Shown: piece after piece, positions 18,375-28,359 of the stretch | Layout: the number at the start of each line of letters is the position of its first letter | How positions within the stretch are numbered: the stretch's first letter is position 1 | Assembly (NCBI RefSeq): GCF_001456025.1 | Contig: NZ_LMTZ01000099.1 | Coordinates: 1 to 64,000, forward strand | Reading direction: 5' to 3' | Length of the DNA stretch: 64,000 nt | Origin: Mastigocoleus testarum BC008 | GTDB lineage: Bacteria > Cyanobacteriota > Cyanobacteriia > Cyanobacteriales > Nostocaceae | Position numbers and translations under genes: made by a program | The notes under the pieces: model-generated | Databases searched by the model: none | What the model saw: only the letters and a program-made list of their open reading frames with translations | Told to the model about the DNA's origin: nothing

Positions 18375-18802
18375 ACAAACAGTTTTGAAGAAGTAAATAA
18401 TAATGCGCTGTTGTACTTGGCTATTGTTAAGCTAACTTCTAGTTATGCCGATGACCAAGCTCAAAATAAATAAAGGCTATTCCATATCTATCTAGTTTAA
18501 GACACAATTCAATACTACTGACTGAAGATCAGTCGAAAGTCATAGATTTAAAAAAATTTTTTCTCCAGGGTGCAATGAAAATCGTTGCGCAACAAAATTT
18601 TCCTGCCAAATTTTATTAATTCTTCACGCTTTTAGTCATCTCTCGATTCGCGTTATCATGTACTAATTAAGTATGACTGAAGAATTTGATTACCTACTTC
18701 ATCAGTTTGTGTGCTGTATATTTTAAAGCCCAAATCTAACAAAAATAACTAACCTGCAACTAGTCACCTGTAAACCTGTAAATTAAAACTGAATAAATTA
18801 CC
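18375..18802. other. intergenic region upstream of the Ser/Thr kinase
   Basis: 428 bp of AT-rich sequence with no ORF or clear hairpin-plus-T-run. It presumably holds the kinase promoter. Confidence 0.45.
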
Positions 18803-20287
18803 ATGCTTACAGAAATTTATCGCGGAACCCTGGTCGATAACCGTTATGTCATTAAAAAATTTCTGGGACAGGGAGGTTTTGGTAGAACTTATTTAGCGTC
18901 AGACACTCGACGTTTTGACGAATCCTGCGTTCTGAAAGAATTTATCTCTACAAATTCCAACCCAGAAATTCTTCGCAGATGCCAAAATTTCTTTCAACGG
19001 GAAGCAAGAGTATTATACCAAATTGAACACCCACAAATTCCAAAGTTTAAAGCTTGCTTTACGGAAAAAGAACGGTTATTTATTGTTCAAGAATTTATTG
19101 ACGGCAAGACCTTTTCTAAGATTTTAAGCGAACGCTTGGCGAAAACAAAACAGCCATTTAGTGAAACTGAAGTCCGTAGTTGGCTATTAGAACTATTACC
19201 AGTTATAGATTATATTCACGGGCAACATATTATCCATCGTGATATATCACTAGATAATATCATGTTTAGCAAGCAACAAAACAAACCTGTTTTGATTGAC
19301 TTTGGAGTCGTAAAAGAAAAATTTACTCAATTTTTTGCTGTTGAATCTAGTCAACAACAAATGTGTGGTTCGGTGGTAGGAAAAATTGGTTATTCTCCAC
19401 CAGAACAATTACGTATGGGCTATTGCTACCCCTGTAGTGACCTTTACGCGCTAGGTGTTTGCGCTATTGTTTTATTGACAGGTAAAGCACCATTCATGCT
19501 CATAGATAGTTCCTTAGAATGGAACTGGGAATCATATGCTAGACTCAGTGATGATTTGAGTCGAATTTTGAGGAAAATGCTCGCAGAAAAACCAACTCAA
19601 CGTTATCAATCAGCCAAAGAAATATTATTAGAACTGCAGCATTATAATTCTGATATCAATATATTACCTACAACTGTACAAACAAATAATTTAAAATCTG
19701 AGAATCAGTCTCATACAATACCAGAAAAATATTTAGAAGAAAAAATTATATCTTCAGATAATAAAAAAGGACTTAGAAAAGACACTCAATTAAATTCTCA
19801 ACCAGAGATTAAAGATACTATAGCTGATAGTCAAAATTTTATTAATTACTGTCAACAAGAACTAACTTCTTTTGTTGGTCCTTTTGCAAAAATTTTAATG
19901 CAACGTACTTTAGAAAGTAATCCTGCAATCGCACCTGAAAAACTGGTAGAAGTACTTAGTGAAGCAATTTCTCAGCCAGAAAAGGCAGAAGCATTAAGAA
20001 ATCGGCTACAAAACTATTTATATCGTTATTCAAGTCCTTCTCAAGTACAGGATAATAATAATGATGAATCTTTAAATCCAGTAACTACTTTTAGTCCAAA
20101 ATTCATCGAGAACTGTCGAAGAGAACTTACTACTTTTGTCGGGCCATTTGCTAGTATTATTATTGATGATACTTTAAATGGTAACCCCGATCTAACACCA
20201 GAAGAATTGATCGAAAATCTAATATTACAAATACCTGATTCAGAGAGAGCAGAAAATTTTAAGCGCCGAATCAGATCGTTTTATTAG
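18803..20287 (+). CDS. Ser/Thr protein kinase with two C-terminal GPxA modules
   Basis: A 494-residue Hanks-type kinase. Gly loop LGQGGFGRT (21-29), Lys45, catalytic HRDISLDN (Asp147), IDFG (Asp166) and the activation segment GYSPPEQ are all present, so it should be active. A linker (about 285-340) leads to two copies of a 60-residue module: FINYCQQELTSFVGPFA (near 345) and FIENCRRELTTFVGPFA (near 432). The same module occurs twice in the caspase-like protein at 12863. The kinase lacks a membrane helix. The kinase/caspase module sharing, and a nearby FHA-domain transporter that could read phosphothreonine, point to one signalling network. Confidence 0.92.
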   Translation: MLTEIYRGTLVDNRYVIKKFLGQGGFGRTYLASDTRRFDESCVLKEFISTNSNPEILRRCQNFFQREARVLYQIEHPQIPKFKACFTEKERLFIVQEFIDGKTFSKILSERLAKTKQPFSETEVRSWLLELLPVIDYIHGQHIIHRDISLDNIMFSKQQNKPVLIDFGVVKEKFTQFFAVESSQQQMCGSVVGKIGYSPPEQLRMGYCYPCSDLYALGVCAIVLLTGKAPFMLIDSSLEWNWESYARLSDDLSRILRKMLAEKPTQRYQSAKEILLELQHYNSDINILPTTVQTNNLKSENQSHTIPEKYLEEKIISSDNKKGLRKDTQLNSQPEIKDTIADSQNFINYCQQELTSFVGPFAKILMQRTLESNPAIAPEKLVEVLSEAISQPEKAEALRNRLQNYLYRYSSPSQVQDNNNDESLNPVTTFSPKFIENCRRELTTFVGPFASIIIDDTLNGNPDLTPEELIENLILQIPDSERAENFKRRIRSFY

Positions 20288-20596
20288 CTTTGATAGTCAA
20301 TTGATAACATTAGTTTTTGTTCGCTTTTAATTTTTTTGCAGTTGTTATGAACCAAAAATTAAACTTACTGGTGATGAGAACCCACGCAAGAATAATAATG
20401 TTTGATTTATATTTGCTGCTCTTTTGCGCCAATCTGTAGGTGTTTGAAACCACCTGTTGGGGTAATGCCAGAGAAGGTGTCACAAAGTGCCAACGTGGCT
20501 GAAAGCATTATCATGAAAGACTTCTAGAAGACGAAATTTAATGAAGGTATTAAAACTTAACGCAGTTCCTAGAAGAATTTTACACGCATTGCCTTG
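20288..20596. other. intergenic region downstream of the kinase
   Basis: Contains a hairpin AGGTG-TTTGAAAC-CACCT near 20440 without a T-run. No gene is supported. Confidence 0.4.
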
Positions 20597-21007
20597 TTAT
20601 CTTGCGCTTGCTTCCACACTCTGCGTTTTGGTGCGTTGCATCCACCAACCGACAAGAGGAAATTGAATCCAGAAAGAAAAGTAGAAGAACGTCAAATACC
20701 AGTATGGAATAACAAACCCGATTCCAAGCCCCTTGTAAACGGCCAGCAGCAGATAGTCATATACAAAAAGCGGAAGCGTCAGGTATAGGGCCAGCCAACA
20801 CGAGTTGACCAAATGCTTGCCGTCAGTCCAGTACTTTTTGAGGGTATATTGCGTAATCGGAAAATAGATGAGTGTGACGAAGACACAAACTACAATTTTT
20901 GCCCAAAAGTACCATTGCTGGTAATAGTCGGGAAGTCCAATTATGTAAAAAATGAGCCAAGTAATGAAGCTGTATGGAAGCAATTGGAAGTGTTTCTTAG
21001 TGTTCAT
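20597..21007 (-). CDS. small four-helix membrane protein, unknown function
   Basis: About 136 residues from the ATG at 21007, which has an AGGA ribosome binding site 5 nt upstream; a start at 21031 has none. Hydropathy shows four membrane helices: FITWLIFYIIGL, IVVCVFVTLIYFPI, WLALYLTLPLFVYDYLLL and YWYLTFFYFSFWIQFPLVGWW. The aromatic-rich helices and short loops resemble uncharacterised small inner-membrane proteins found widely in bacteria. There is no functional clue. It sits beside the CRISPR relic. Confidence 0.7.
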   Translation of the reverse strand: MNTKKHFQLLPYSFITWLIFYIIGLPDYYQQWYFWAKIVVCVFVTLIYFPITQYTLKKYWTDGKHLVNSCWLALYLTLPLFVYDYLLLAVYKGLGIGFVIPYWYLTFFYFSFWIQFPLVGWWMQRTKTQSVEASAR

Positions 21008-21217
21008 ATTTCCTGTAGTCGTCAGTAGCACTTTTCTTGCAACTCTATTTTTATACGATTACACAAAGTCAGGACGAAAGTACATTTTAATCACAAGCTA
21101 GAACCCTGATTAAATCGTTCAGCTTTTTTCTAACTCAATTTAAAATGGGCGAACCGTGTGTATTAAAACAAGATTTAGCCTTGAAAACTAAATATGGTAA
21201 GGGTTCTATAATGAGCA

Positions 21218-21426
21218 GTTGAAACTTACCAAAATCCCTATCAGGGATTGAAACGTGATTGGTTGCTGTGGTGGGAACAAGATAGAAGGTTAAAACTTAC
21301 CAAAATCCCTATCAGGGATTGATGAAACGCCCAACCCCCGTTGAAACTTACTAAAAATCCTATTAGGAATTAAAACCCAATATTCCTAGACTAAGCGGTG
21401 GTAGTTTATTGTTAAAACTTACCAAA
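21218..21426 (+). CRISPR. degenerate CRISPR array (relic)
   Basis: Repeat 1 (21218-21254, 37 bp) reads GTTGAAACTTACC... and ends CCCTATCAGGGATTGAAAC, with an internal palindrome ATCCCTATCAGGGAT and the classical ATTGAAAC end. Repeat 2 (21289-21328) has a substitution and a 3-bp insertion, repeat 3 (21340-21376) about eight changes, and repeat 4 (from 21411) keeps only its first 16 bases. Spacers 1 and 3 are both 34 bp (21255-21288, 21377-21410); spacer 2 is cut down to 11 bp. Decay increases to the right, so the leader side is left. No cas gene is in the window. Confidence 0.85.
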
Positions 21427-21450
21427 TAATTTTACTAAATATCAGCAGAA

Positions 21451-22407
21451 TTAATCCTTATCTCTATTGGTATTAAAACGATATTTTTCTAAAGCTCTAA
21501 TTGCCATTACTAAACTTATCTTCATTCTGGTAAACGCTTCTACTAGATTACCTATTTCATCTTTACTAACTTTACCACCAAATTTTTTATCAAATTCAGC
21601 TTCCATATTACCAGTACTAACAGCTTCAGCAACATTAACAACATGTTTGATTGGTCGAACAACATATCGTTTTACCCAATAATTAGTCATGCAAATAGTA
21701 AAGGCGAAAATTACAGTTACAATACTCATAACAATTGCAAGTGATGTATTTGCCTTTTGCAAAACTTCCGTGGTTGGAATAGAAAGAATTTGAGTACCTA
21801 ATGGTTTATTTAATTGCCAGCCAAATCCATTTTTATCGCCATACATTTCAATCATTGCTTTGGGTGCAACATCTGGCGTACTGTGACATTCCAAACAACT
21901 AGATTCAGTGATTGCTAAAGGGCGAGCAATGTAAAAATATCTCTCATTACCAAAATTTCTAAATCCTGATATTTCAGCATTTAGATCGGCAGTTTTACGA
22001 AGTTTTTCGATAATTTTAACTTCAAACTCATCAGCTTTATCTTTAGGATTAGTGGGATTTAGCATTGCTTCTTTATACAAAAAATCTTTGTACTCATCTT
22101 GACGTAGTTTCTCAAAGACTCTCCGAGATGCATAAGAAGGAACTATCTGAGGTAAAAACTCCTCTTTTTCTAACCTTTCTTTTAATTCAGGTGTTGTTTC
22201 AACACTTGTATAAGAGCGAACAGAATTTAAGGTGCTAAACAATAATTTAGTATTAGAGGTGATTTCTTCTTGAGCTTTATAGTTGAGGATTTTAGTGAAA
22301 GCTATACCACTAAATATGATTCCTCCTAAAAATATAACCGTGAGTAAAATAGTTAATTTCCTAGCTAAACTTAAACTTCGAAATATTTTCTCAATTTTTC
22401 TAAACAT
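21451..22407 (-). CDS. membrane haem sensor protein, DUF3365-HAMP (paralogue)
   Basis: A 318-residue paralogue of the protein at 11900: membrane helix LTILLTVIFLGGIIFSGIAF, periplasmic DUF3365 domain with CLECHSTPDVAPKAMIEMYG (c-type haem CxxCH), second membrane helix (AIVMSIVTVIFAFTICM), then a HAMP linker VVRPIKHVVNVAEAVSTGNMEAEF. As in the first copy there is no output domain. The stop codon is only 25 bp from the last CRISPR half-repeat. Possible roles are redox or gas sensing with a separate kinase. Confidence 0.87.
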   Translation of the reverse strand: MFRKIEKIFRSLSLARKLTILLTVIFLGGIIFSGIAFTKILNYKAQEEITSNTKLLFSTLNSVRSYTSVETTPELKERLEKEEFLPQIVPSYASRRVFEKLRQDEYKDFLYKEAMLNPTNPKDKADEFEVKIIEKLRKTADLNAEISGFRNFGNERYFYIARPLAITESSCLECHSTPDVAPKAMIEMYGDKNGFGWQLNKPLGTQILSIPTTEVLQKANTSLAIVMSIVTVIFAFTICMTNYWVKRYVVRPIKHVVNVAEAVSTGNMEAEFDKKFGGKVSKDEIGNLVEAFTRMKISLVMAIRALEKYRFNTNRDKD

Positions 22408-22565
22408 TTTACTTATTTGTAATTCGTAATAAATAATTGGTAATATTTTTATTCATTATTACCAATTTGATTAATTCTTCACTTATTGAATATTAACTTC
22501 TTGATATTAAAGTTATTGAATTCAAGTTTACAAGTTTATGAAATTCAGATTGATTAAGCTCATAG

Positions 22566-23786
22566 TTATGACTTACTTTTGGGCTTATAACTCACTAAAA
22601 AGCTAAATAATATTAAGGAAAATATAATAATAACACTACCAATATAACAAACTCCTTGTATTCCTGAAATTCCGAATATTATCCCAGCTAAAATTGGACC
22701 TATTGCCCTTCCAATTGATTGAACCGTGACATTAAGTGACATAAAACCAGCCCTATAGTCTTTTGGGGCTAACTTGGCTAAAGAAGCTTGGAGTGAAGGA
22801 AAAGCTAGCGCTTCAACTATCCCAATTAAAATACAAGGAATTACTAGCATTTTGATTGAGGTAACTGTAGGAATTATCCACAAAGCTACAGAAAAAATAA
22901 CCAAGGAGATTTGGATTAATCTAGTTTCAGAAACTCTGCGAGCAAATAATCCCACAAGGAAAGCAAAAAATGTTAGGGATATGGAATTCGTAGTAAATAT
23001 TATTCCAATTTCCATGCTTGAAGCACCTAAGGTATCTCCAGCCATTATTGGAGTAAAAGTATAAAATGCTCCAAATTCAATCATGAATAAAGCAATAATT
23101 GCTAAAAACAGTCCCAAAACTTGACGATTTTTAATACTCTTACCGACATTGATGATATACCTTTTGAGTTCAAATTCCCGATTGCTATATCGTTTTTCTG
23201 GTAATTTAAGTGCTAGCAATACCAGTAGTGCAACAGGAACTGCTAATAATGATAGCCCAAAAGTGTATCGCCAATTAACTGCGGCTAACGCCCCTCCTAA
23301 AGGAGGATAAAATGTGGAACCGACACCAATCGCAGTCGCATTCACAGCCATAGCTGCAGTTAGTTTTTTCCCGGTATATAAACCACCTATAATTGAGAGA
23401 ACTAGAGACTCTAAGCTTGCTGCACCAAGACCCTGTAAAATTCGCCATTCTATAAGACTACGAAAGTTTGGTGCAAAAGCACACAAAATACCCCCGAGGG
23501 CAAATACTAGTAATGAGGGGATTAGAATTTGTTTAAAACCAAAACGATCTGCCAAAATCCCAAAAATTGGAGTTCCAAGTGCTACTGGGATTAAAAAAGC
23601 AGCCATTATTAATCCCATGCGATCTAGCGATACGTTCAATGCTTCAGCAATACTCGGTAGCATTGGACTAACACTAAACAAAGGTAGAATTGCTATCATA
23701 GTGATACTGACAACAATAAAAATATTTTTATCTTGGTAGATATTACCTTTTATTTTAGAATTAAAATTTGTTGATGATGTATTCAT
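22566..23786 (-). CDS. MFS transporter
   Basis: A 406-residue major facilitator protein with 12 predicted helices and motif A between helices 2 and 3 (GILADRFGFKQILIPS). It has the look of a drug/metabolite:H+ antiporter of the Bcr/CflA-EmrB group (helix 1 IVVSITMIAILPLFSVSPMLP, helix 4/5 ILQGLGAASLESLVLS). It is the closest homologue of the transporter part of the gene at 24277, so the two arose by duplication. The substrate is not readable. Confidence 0.9.
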   Translation of the reverse strand: MNTSSTNFNSKIKGNIYQDKNIFIVVSITMIAILPLFSVSPMLPSIAEALNVSLDRMGLIMAAFLIPVALGTPIFGILADRFGFKQILIPSLLVFALGGILCAFAPNFRSLIEWRILQGLGAASLESLVLSIIGGLYTGKKLTAAMAVNATAIGVGSTFYPPLGGALAAVNWRYTFGLSLLAVPVALLVLLALKLPEKRYSNREFELKRYIINVGKSIKNRQVLGLFLAIIALFMIEFGAFYTFTPIMAGDTLGASSMEIGIIFTTNSISLTFFAFLVGLFARRVSETRLIQISLVIFSVALWIIPTVTSIKMLVIPCILIGIVEALAFPSLQASLAKLAPKDYRAGFMSLNVTVQSIGRAIGPILAGIIFGISGIQGVCYIGSVIIIFSLILFSFLVSYKPKSKS

Positions 23787-24276
23787 TGTTTTTGTCTAGT
23801 AAATGTTAATTTTATATGGTTCATAGTTAGATAATTAACGTGGGCTAAAACTCTAAAAATGAAATTTAATCCCACAATTTATATCGATTAAGATTGGATT
23901 ATATAGCTAGTTATTTGTAGGGTACAGATAAACTAATTTATGCATTTTTTTATTATGTAAAAGATATATAATTCATGAGTTTCACGAGATGGATAGCATC
24001 ATCAATTGATTAAATAATGAGTTAATTAAATAACGTTTGATATTGCATATCACAATAAAAAAATATTCTCTGCGCAATTATTTTACGCAGAGCAAAATAA
24101 AATATGATTAAAATTACGTTCAGTAAGAATAATTTAATAATCTGCAATTCTGGAATTTGGGATGATATATTACGCAACACTTATAGCTGCGCTAATAACA
24201 CCCTAATTTTGTACTTTATTTAATCTGTATTACTTAATTATTAATAAGCAAATAAAAAAACTATAATTTATTGTTC
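23787..24276. other. intergenic region between the two MFS genes
   Basis: AT-rich; contains the terminator of the following minus-strand gene (24068-24092) and the promoter of the 22566 gene. No ORF is supported. Confidence 0.5.
24068..24092 (-). terminator. rho-independent terminator of the MFS-FHA gene
   Basis: A perfect 7-bp stem CTCTGCG/CGCAGAG with an 11-nt loop. On the minus strand it is followed by AATATTTTTTTATT. It is about 185 bp after the stop codon at 24277. Confidence 0.65.
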
Positions 24277-25929
24277 TCAGGATATTTGAAACACAAAAGA
24301 TACCATATCCCTTTTCCCGAAACCAATACGAACCTGTGGAGCTATCTTGTACCAAATTCCAGGAAGCATTGGATATTTATTAATGTAAGTACCATTAGCA
24401 CTACCCATATCTTGAATAAAGTAGTCTTTCCCATCAAAACGAATTTGGGCGTGTTTGCGCGAAACAAATTCAGCATGGGGAAATTCAGATAAATTGATAT
24501 CTGGAACTTCACTTTTACTCAACTTACCAATTGTTATGATTGAGAAATCTTCAGGTAACTCAATTACCTTATTAGTCTCTAGATGAAATAGTTGTGGAAC
24601 TGGCGTTTGTAAAATTGTCGGAGATGCAAAAGATGGAGGATTTACAAGTTGTTCGGTAACTTCAACACCAACTTCTCGTTCTGAAATTGAAATTGAATTT
24701 TCTTTAGAAGTACCTTGAGAAGCACCTTGAATAACTGGAGTCAGTAGAACACCAAATACTACGAAGGAAATGATTGCAAAAGTAGCAGCACTAAAAAAAA
24801 CTCCATGTATTCCCCATAGACTAAGAGCAAAACTCCCCAGCATAGGACCCAATGCTTGTCCCATAGATTGCACGCTGGCGTTAACAGCCATAAATCCACC
24901 TCGGGAATCTTGTCTGGAAAGTCCAGTTAACAGCGCCAGACTTGACGGTAGTGCAAAAGCTAATGATATACCAAACAGAACATTGGGGATTAAAAGCAGC
25001 CACAAACTAGGAAGTAATGGAGTAATAAATAATGCTAAAGCACTAATAAGAAAGGAAATTTTAATTAAATTAATTTCTGAGGTTAATTGCGATAATTTTC
25101 CCAACTGCGAAGCAGTCAAAGCTAAAACAAATGAAGATGTACAAAGAATAATACCATTAGTAAACTCAGAGGAACCAAAAGAATTTCCCGCTAAAGTAGG
25201 AATAAAGGTAATAATAGCTCCAAACTGAATCATAAATGTAGCGCCTATTGCAAACAAAAGTCCGGCAACAGAACGATTATTAACGCTTTTCCAAGTATTT
25301 TTTAAATAGGCTCTGAGATTTTGTTTGGGAATATCAGTTGGTCTTTTAGGTAATTTCAGAACCATGAGCACCAACATGACAAGAGGGAAAGCAAAAACTG
25401 CAAGTAAAAATGGATATCGCCAATCTAATTCTCCTAAAGCTCCACCGATTAACGGGTAAATGGCTGAAGAAATACCAATTACGCTAGCATTGATTGCCAT
25501 GACTGTAGCAATAGTTCTGCCAGTATATATATTCCCAATCATGGTGAGCGCTAAAGAATCTAGGGGTGCTGCACCTAAACCTTGTAAAAATCGCCACCCT
25601 AAAAGTGTATTGAAATCCTCTGAAAAAGAGGCGAAACCTCCAGCGACTGCAAACAGTATCAATGAAGGAACCAAAACCTTTTTAATGCCAATACGATCAG
25701 CTAAAACTCCTAATATAGGAGTTGCAATTCCAACTGGAATCATAAAAACCGTCATTACCAACGCAGCACTTGAAATATTGAATTTTTCGGCTAAAGCTGG
25801 TTGTATAGGTGCAATTGTTAATCCACCCATAATTGCAGTCAAAGTCACACCAACAATTATGTAAAGATTTTTATCTTTGGCGACATTTTGTGATTTGTTA
25901 TGCTGTGATTGTATAGATAAGTTGTTCAT
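24277..25929 (-). CDS. MFS transporter fused to a C-terminal FHA domain
   Basis: A 550-residue protein. Residues 1-400 are a 12-helix MFS transporter with motif A GVLADRIGIKKVLVPS; residues about 465-548 are an FHA phosphothreonine-binding domain with the family signature: a conserved Gly start (ITIGKLSKSEVPDINL), VSRKHAQIRFDG with SR..H, and SANGTYIN. The two are joined by a 60-residue polar linker (SISEREVGVEVTEQL). The FHA part lies on the cytoplasmic side. Such a fusion implies regulation of transport, or of a partner, by threonine phosphorylation; a Hanks kinase is encoded 4 kb away. It is paralogous to the neighbour at 22566, which lacks FHA. Confidence 0.92.
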   Translation of the reverse strand: MNNLSIQSQHNKSQNVAKDKNLYIIVGVTLTAIMGGLTIAPIQPALAEKFNISSAALVMTVFMIPVGIATPILGVLADRIGIKKVLVPSLILFAVAGGFASFSEDFNTLLGWRFLQGLGAAPLDSLALTMIGNIYTGRTIATVMAINASVIGISSAIYPLIGGALGELDWRYPFLLAVFAFPLVMLVLMVLKLPKRPTDIPKQNLRAYLKNTWKSVNNRSVAGLLFAIGATFMIQFGAIITFIPTLAGNSFGSSEFTNGIILCTSSFVLALTASQLGKLSQLTSEINLIKISFLISALALFITPLLPSLWLLLIPNVLFGISLAFALPSSLALLTGLSRQDSRGGFMAVNASVQSMGQALGPMLGSFALSLWGIHGVFFSAATFAIISFVVFGVLLTPVIQGASQGTSKENSISISEREVGVEVTEQLVNPPSFASPTILQTPVPQLFHLETNKVIELPEDFSIITIGKLSKSEVPDINLSEFPHAEFVSRKHAQIRFDGKDYFIQDMGSANGTYINKYPMLPGIWYKIAPQVRIGFGKRDMVSFVFQIS

Positions 25930-26186
25930 GCATTTAAAATAATATCAATAGGGATGACTTAGATGGACTCATATATCAATAGAAGTAGTTCTATGAAATT
26001 TATGCAGTTCAAAAATCAACTACCCATGCTTAAAAGTCTGCAGGCTTAGAACTGAACCCACAGGTTGACAGACAGAAGAGACTTTCACCAACAGTATTTG
26101 GGGAAAGAGCAAGAACTCATATCAGAGAATGTGCAGCTTTTTCTGTTAATTAACACTGCTCTAATAAAAACACAGCATTTTTAAAA

Positions 26187-27641
26187 TTAAGTCTGAGAAT
26201 TGTTTCTTATTCTTTGTGAAAAACTCCAGTGTAACCAATTTTTTTGGCTTGGAGTATGAGAAACTTCAAACTTTGTTTTGAGTTTATGAGCAAAAGCACC
26301 TAGAGTAACAGCAAAAATAAAATAAAGTATTGCTATTTGACTTTCTAAGGCTTCCGCAGTAACTGCATAAACCAAAATAAGGGTCGCTAGTACCAGACAG
26401 ATCTGTTGGAAAATTTTTATTCTTTGATAGGCGCATTTACAGGAGCTACACATCAGTGTGTGTCTTGATAATCTATCTGAACAATTAACTTTTAGTTCGA
26501 ATTTATGATCTATATCTGTACTGCTGCTCTGTATATTTGTACTTTGTGAAACTAAATTATTCCCATCAGTAGGTAAAGATAGATCCACCCTATCAAGCCA
26601 CTTGCGATACTCCAGGATAAAAAGATCTGATGTCTTCAAAGGTAAATAATGTTTTCTCCAGTTTTCTCTCAACAGCTTCATTTGTGTCTGCTGTCCCATA
26701 ATGACTTGTAAATCTTCTTCAAATATTTTGTTTTGAAACATATGGTCTAACCAACGAGGTTTCAAATTCATTGACCCAGTCATGAAGTTTCTATAGTTCC
26801 GGATCAAAATTCGGCATCTATCTTCACTCAGAGGCATAGAATAACAAACAACTCCCCAAGTCCAATCCTGCAGTGGATTGACCTTACAACTATAAGTAAT
26901 AAAGTTAGGAGCAATAAAGCTCATTTCTAGCCAAGGAGCATCAGGTTTACGCATATAGCGAAATCTGCCTCGAAATCCCTTAATAGAGGTTTCAGTAACT
27001 TCCATTTCCAAGGCTTGAATATTTTTGTCATTACCTAAAGTTCCATTGTGGATAGAATCAATGTGACCGAAATCTACAATATTTTCTACGAAATAGCATT
27101 GATTGTAAGGAGCATCAGCCATGTACTCTGCTGTCACACAATTGAGTTTATCTAAATCCGGGACGGTAGGTATGGATTTTTGATCTGCTGATGTTGTTTC
27201 ACCAGACCACATCCAAATGACACCTTGAGATTCTACAACAGGAAAAGATTGCACGCATGCATTAAGAGGAATTTTGGCATTTGCTGATAACTGGGGAATA
27301 TCTAGACATTGACCATCTGGAGCAAACTGCCAACGATGATACGAACACTCTATTTTGCCATCAATTATTCGCCCATCTGATAGTTTTGCAGCACGGTGAG
27401 GGCAACGATCTAATAAACATGCAAGCTCGCCATCTTGAGTTTTAAATAAGACAAAAGGTTCGTCATCTAAGGAAAAGCTATGGATCGTGTTAACAGATAA
27501 ATCCCGCACGAAGCAAACAGGATACCAGCATTCTTGCCGGTTGAAATTTTGCTCTTTTTTAGATGCGATCGTTGCAGATTTCTTTACTGACTTTATAGTC
27601 TCACTAATTACTTTGTTGCTTACGCTACTATTAAGATGCAT
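26187..27641 (-). CDS. Rieske oxygenase, PAO/TIC55-like, with C-terminal membrane helices
   Basis: A 484-residue non-haem iron oxygenase. The Rieske cluster ligands are CPHR (about residue 72) and CSYHRW (about 91). The mononuclear iron site NIVDFGHIDSIHNG (D..H....H) is near residue 195. After a variable linker comes a CSSCKC motif and two hydrophobic helices (CLVLATLILVYAVTAEAL, IAILYFIFAVTLGAFAH), the layout of the pheophorbide a oxygenase/TIC55/chlorophyllide oxygenase group: membrane-bound, with a Cys-x-x-Cys possibly under redox control. The substrate might be a tetrapyrrole or lipid-like ring compound. It heads the oxidative cluster at 26-35.6 kb. Confidence 0.85.
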   Translation of the reverse strand: MHLNSSVSNKVISETIKSVKKSATIASKKEQNFNRQECWYPVCFVRDLSVNTIHSFSLDDEPFVLFKTQDGELACLLDRCPHRAAKLSDGRIIDGKIECSYHRWQFAPDGQCLDIPQLSANAKIPLNACVQSFPVVESQGVIWMWSGETTSADQKSIPTVPDLDKLNCVTAEYMADAPYNQCYFVENIVDFGHIDSIHNGTLGNDKNIQALEMEVTETSIKGFRGRFRYMRKPDAPWLEMSFIAPNFITYSCKVNPLQDWTWGVVCYSMPLSEDRCRILIRNYRNFMTGSMNLKPRWLDHMFQNKIFEEDLQVIMGQQTQMKLLRENWRKHYLPLKTSDLFILEYRKWLDRVDLSLPTDGNNLVSQSTNIQSSSTDIDHKFELKVNCSDRLSRHTLMCSSCKCAYQRIKIFQQICLVLATLILVYAVTAEALESQIAILYFIFAVTLGAFAHKLKTKFEVSHTPSQKNWLHWSFSQRIRNNSQT

Positions 27642-28359
27642 GAATGAATATTCCTAACTTTTAATTTACACTAATTTAAACAGAGAATATTTCAAAGTGA
27701 TGTATGAGTGTTTAGGGAATTTTCTAAAACTTGGGTATTTGGCGAATATAAAATAGGATAACTTTGGTACACCCAATTGTTTCTTCTACTAGGTTAAATT
27801 TTGAAAATCAAGTAAATACTATCCCATAGAGCCTAAACTGCTACGAAATCAAAATAAGGCTGGGCTTTGTTGCTAGATCAATAAGGCTTTTAATCTTCAC
27901 ATTGTTTATTTTAGAGTATTGAAATTTTAAAAGCATTACATATTTTAAAAATCGATACAAAGTATTATTTAATTGCTAGTTTCACATGTTGCCACTAAAT
28001 AAATAGAGTTGACTCTCCTGAGCTTATACAGTCTTATACCGTTGAGAGGGTGTTTTATTTTAATAAATTATTTATACCAATTTCAAATTGAAAAATGGGT
28101 AAGGAAAACAACAGGATAAATCCTGCTGAGTCAGATTTAGACTTACGTCTCGCTGAGCCGCTCTTAGCAGCGAACGCTAACATCCCCTCGCTAAAGCAGA
28201 TGGGTTCTCATCTTCCTACAAGATTCTTGATAGCAAAATAAAATTTGGAAGTTTGTTTATAAATTTATTCCAATAGGGAACAAGAAACAAAAAATGTCCT
28301 AATTCAAAAACGTAGTACCGTAAAAAAAGCTACACTTACTGAATCTTAACTATACTATC
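27642..28359. other. AT-rich intergenic region with palindrome fragments
   Basis: 718 bp. A block near 28140-28215 contains short interspersed palindromes (CGCTGAGCCGCTCTTAGCAGCG and relatives). No coding frame is supported. Confidence 0.45.

Noticed and set aside
21218..21426. A working CRISPR-Cas system.
   Set aside because: Repeats are degenerate and no cas gene is present; it is a relic.
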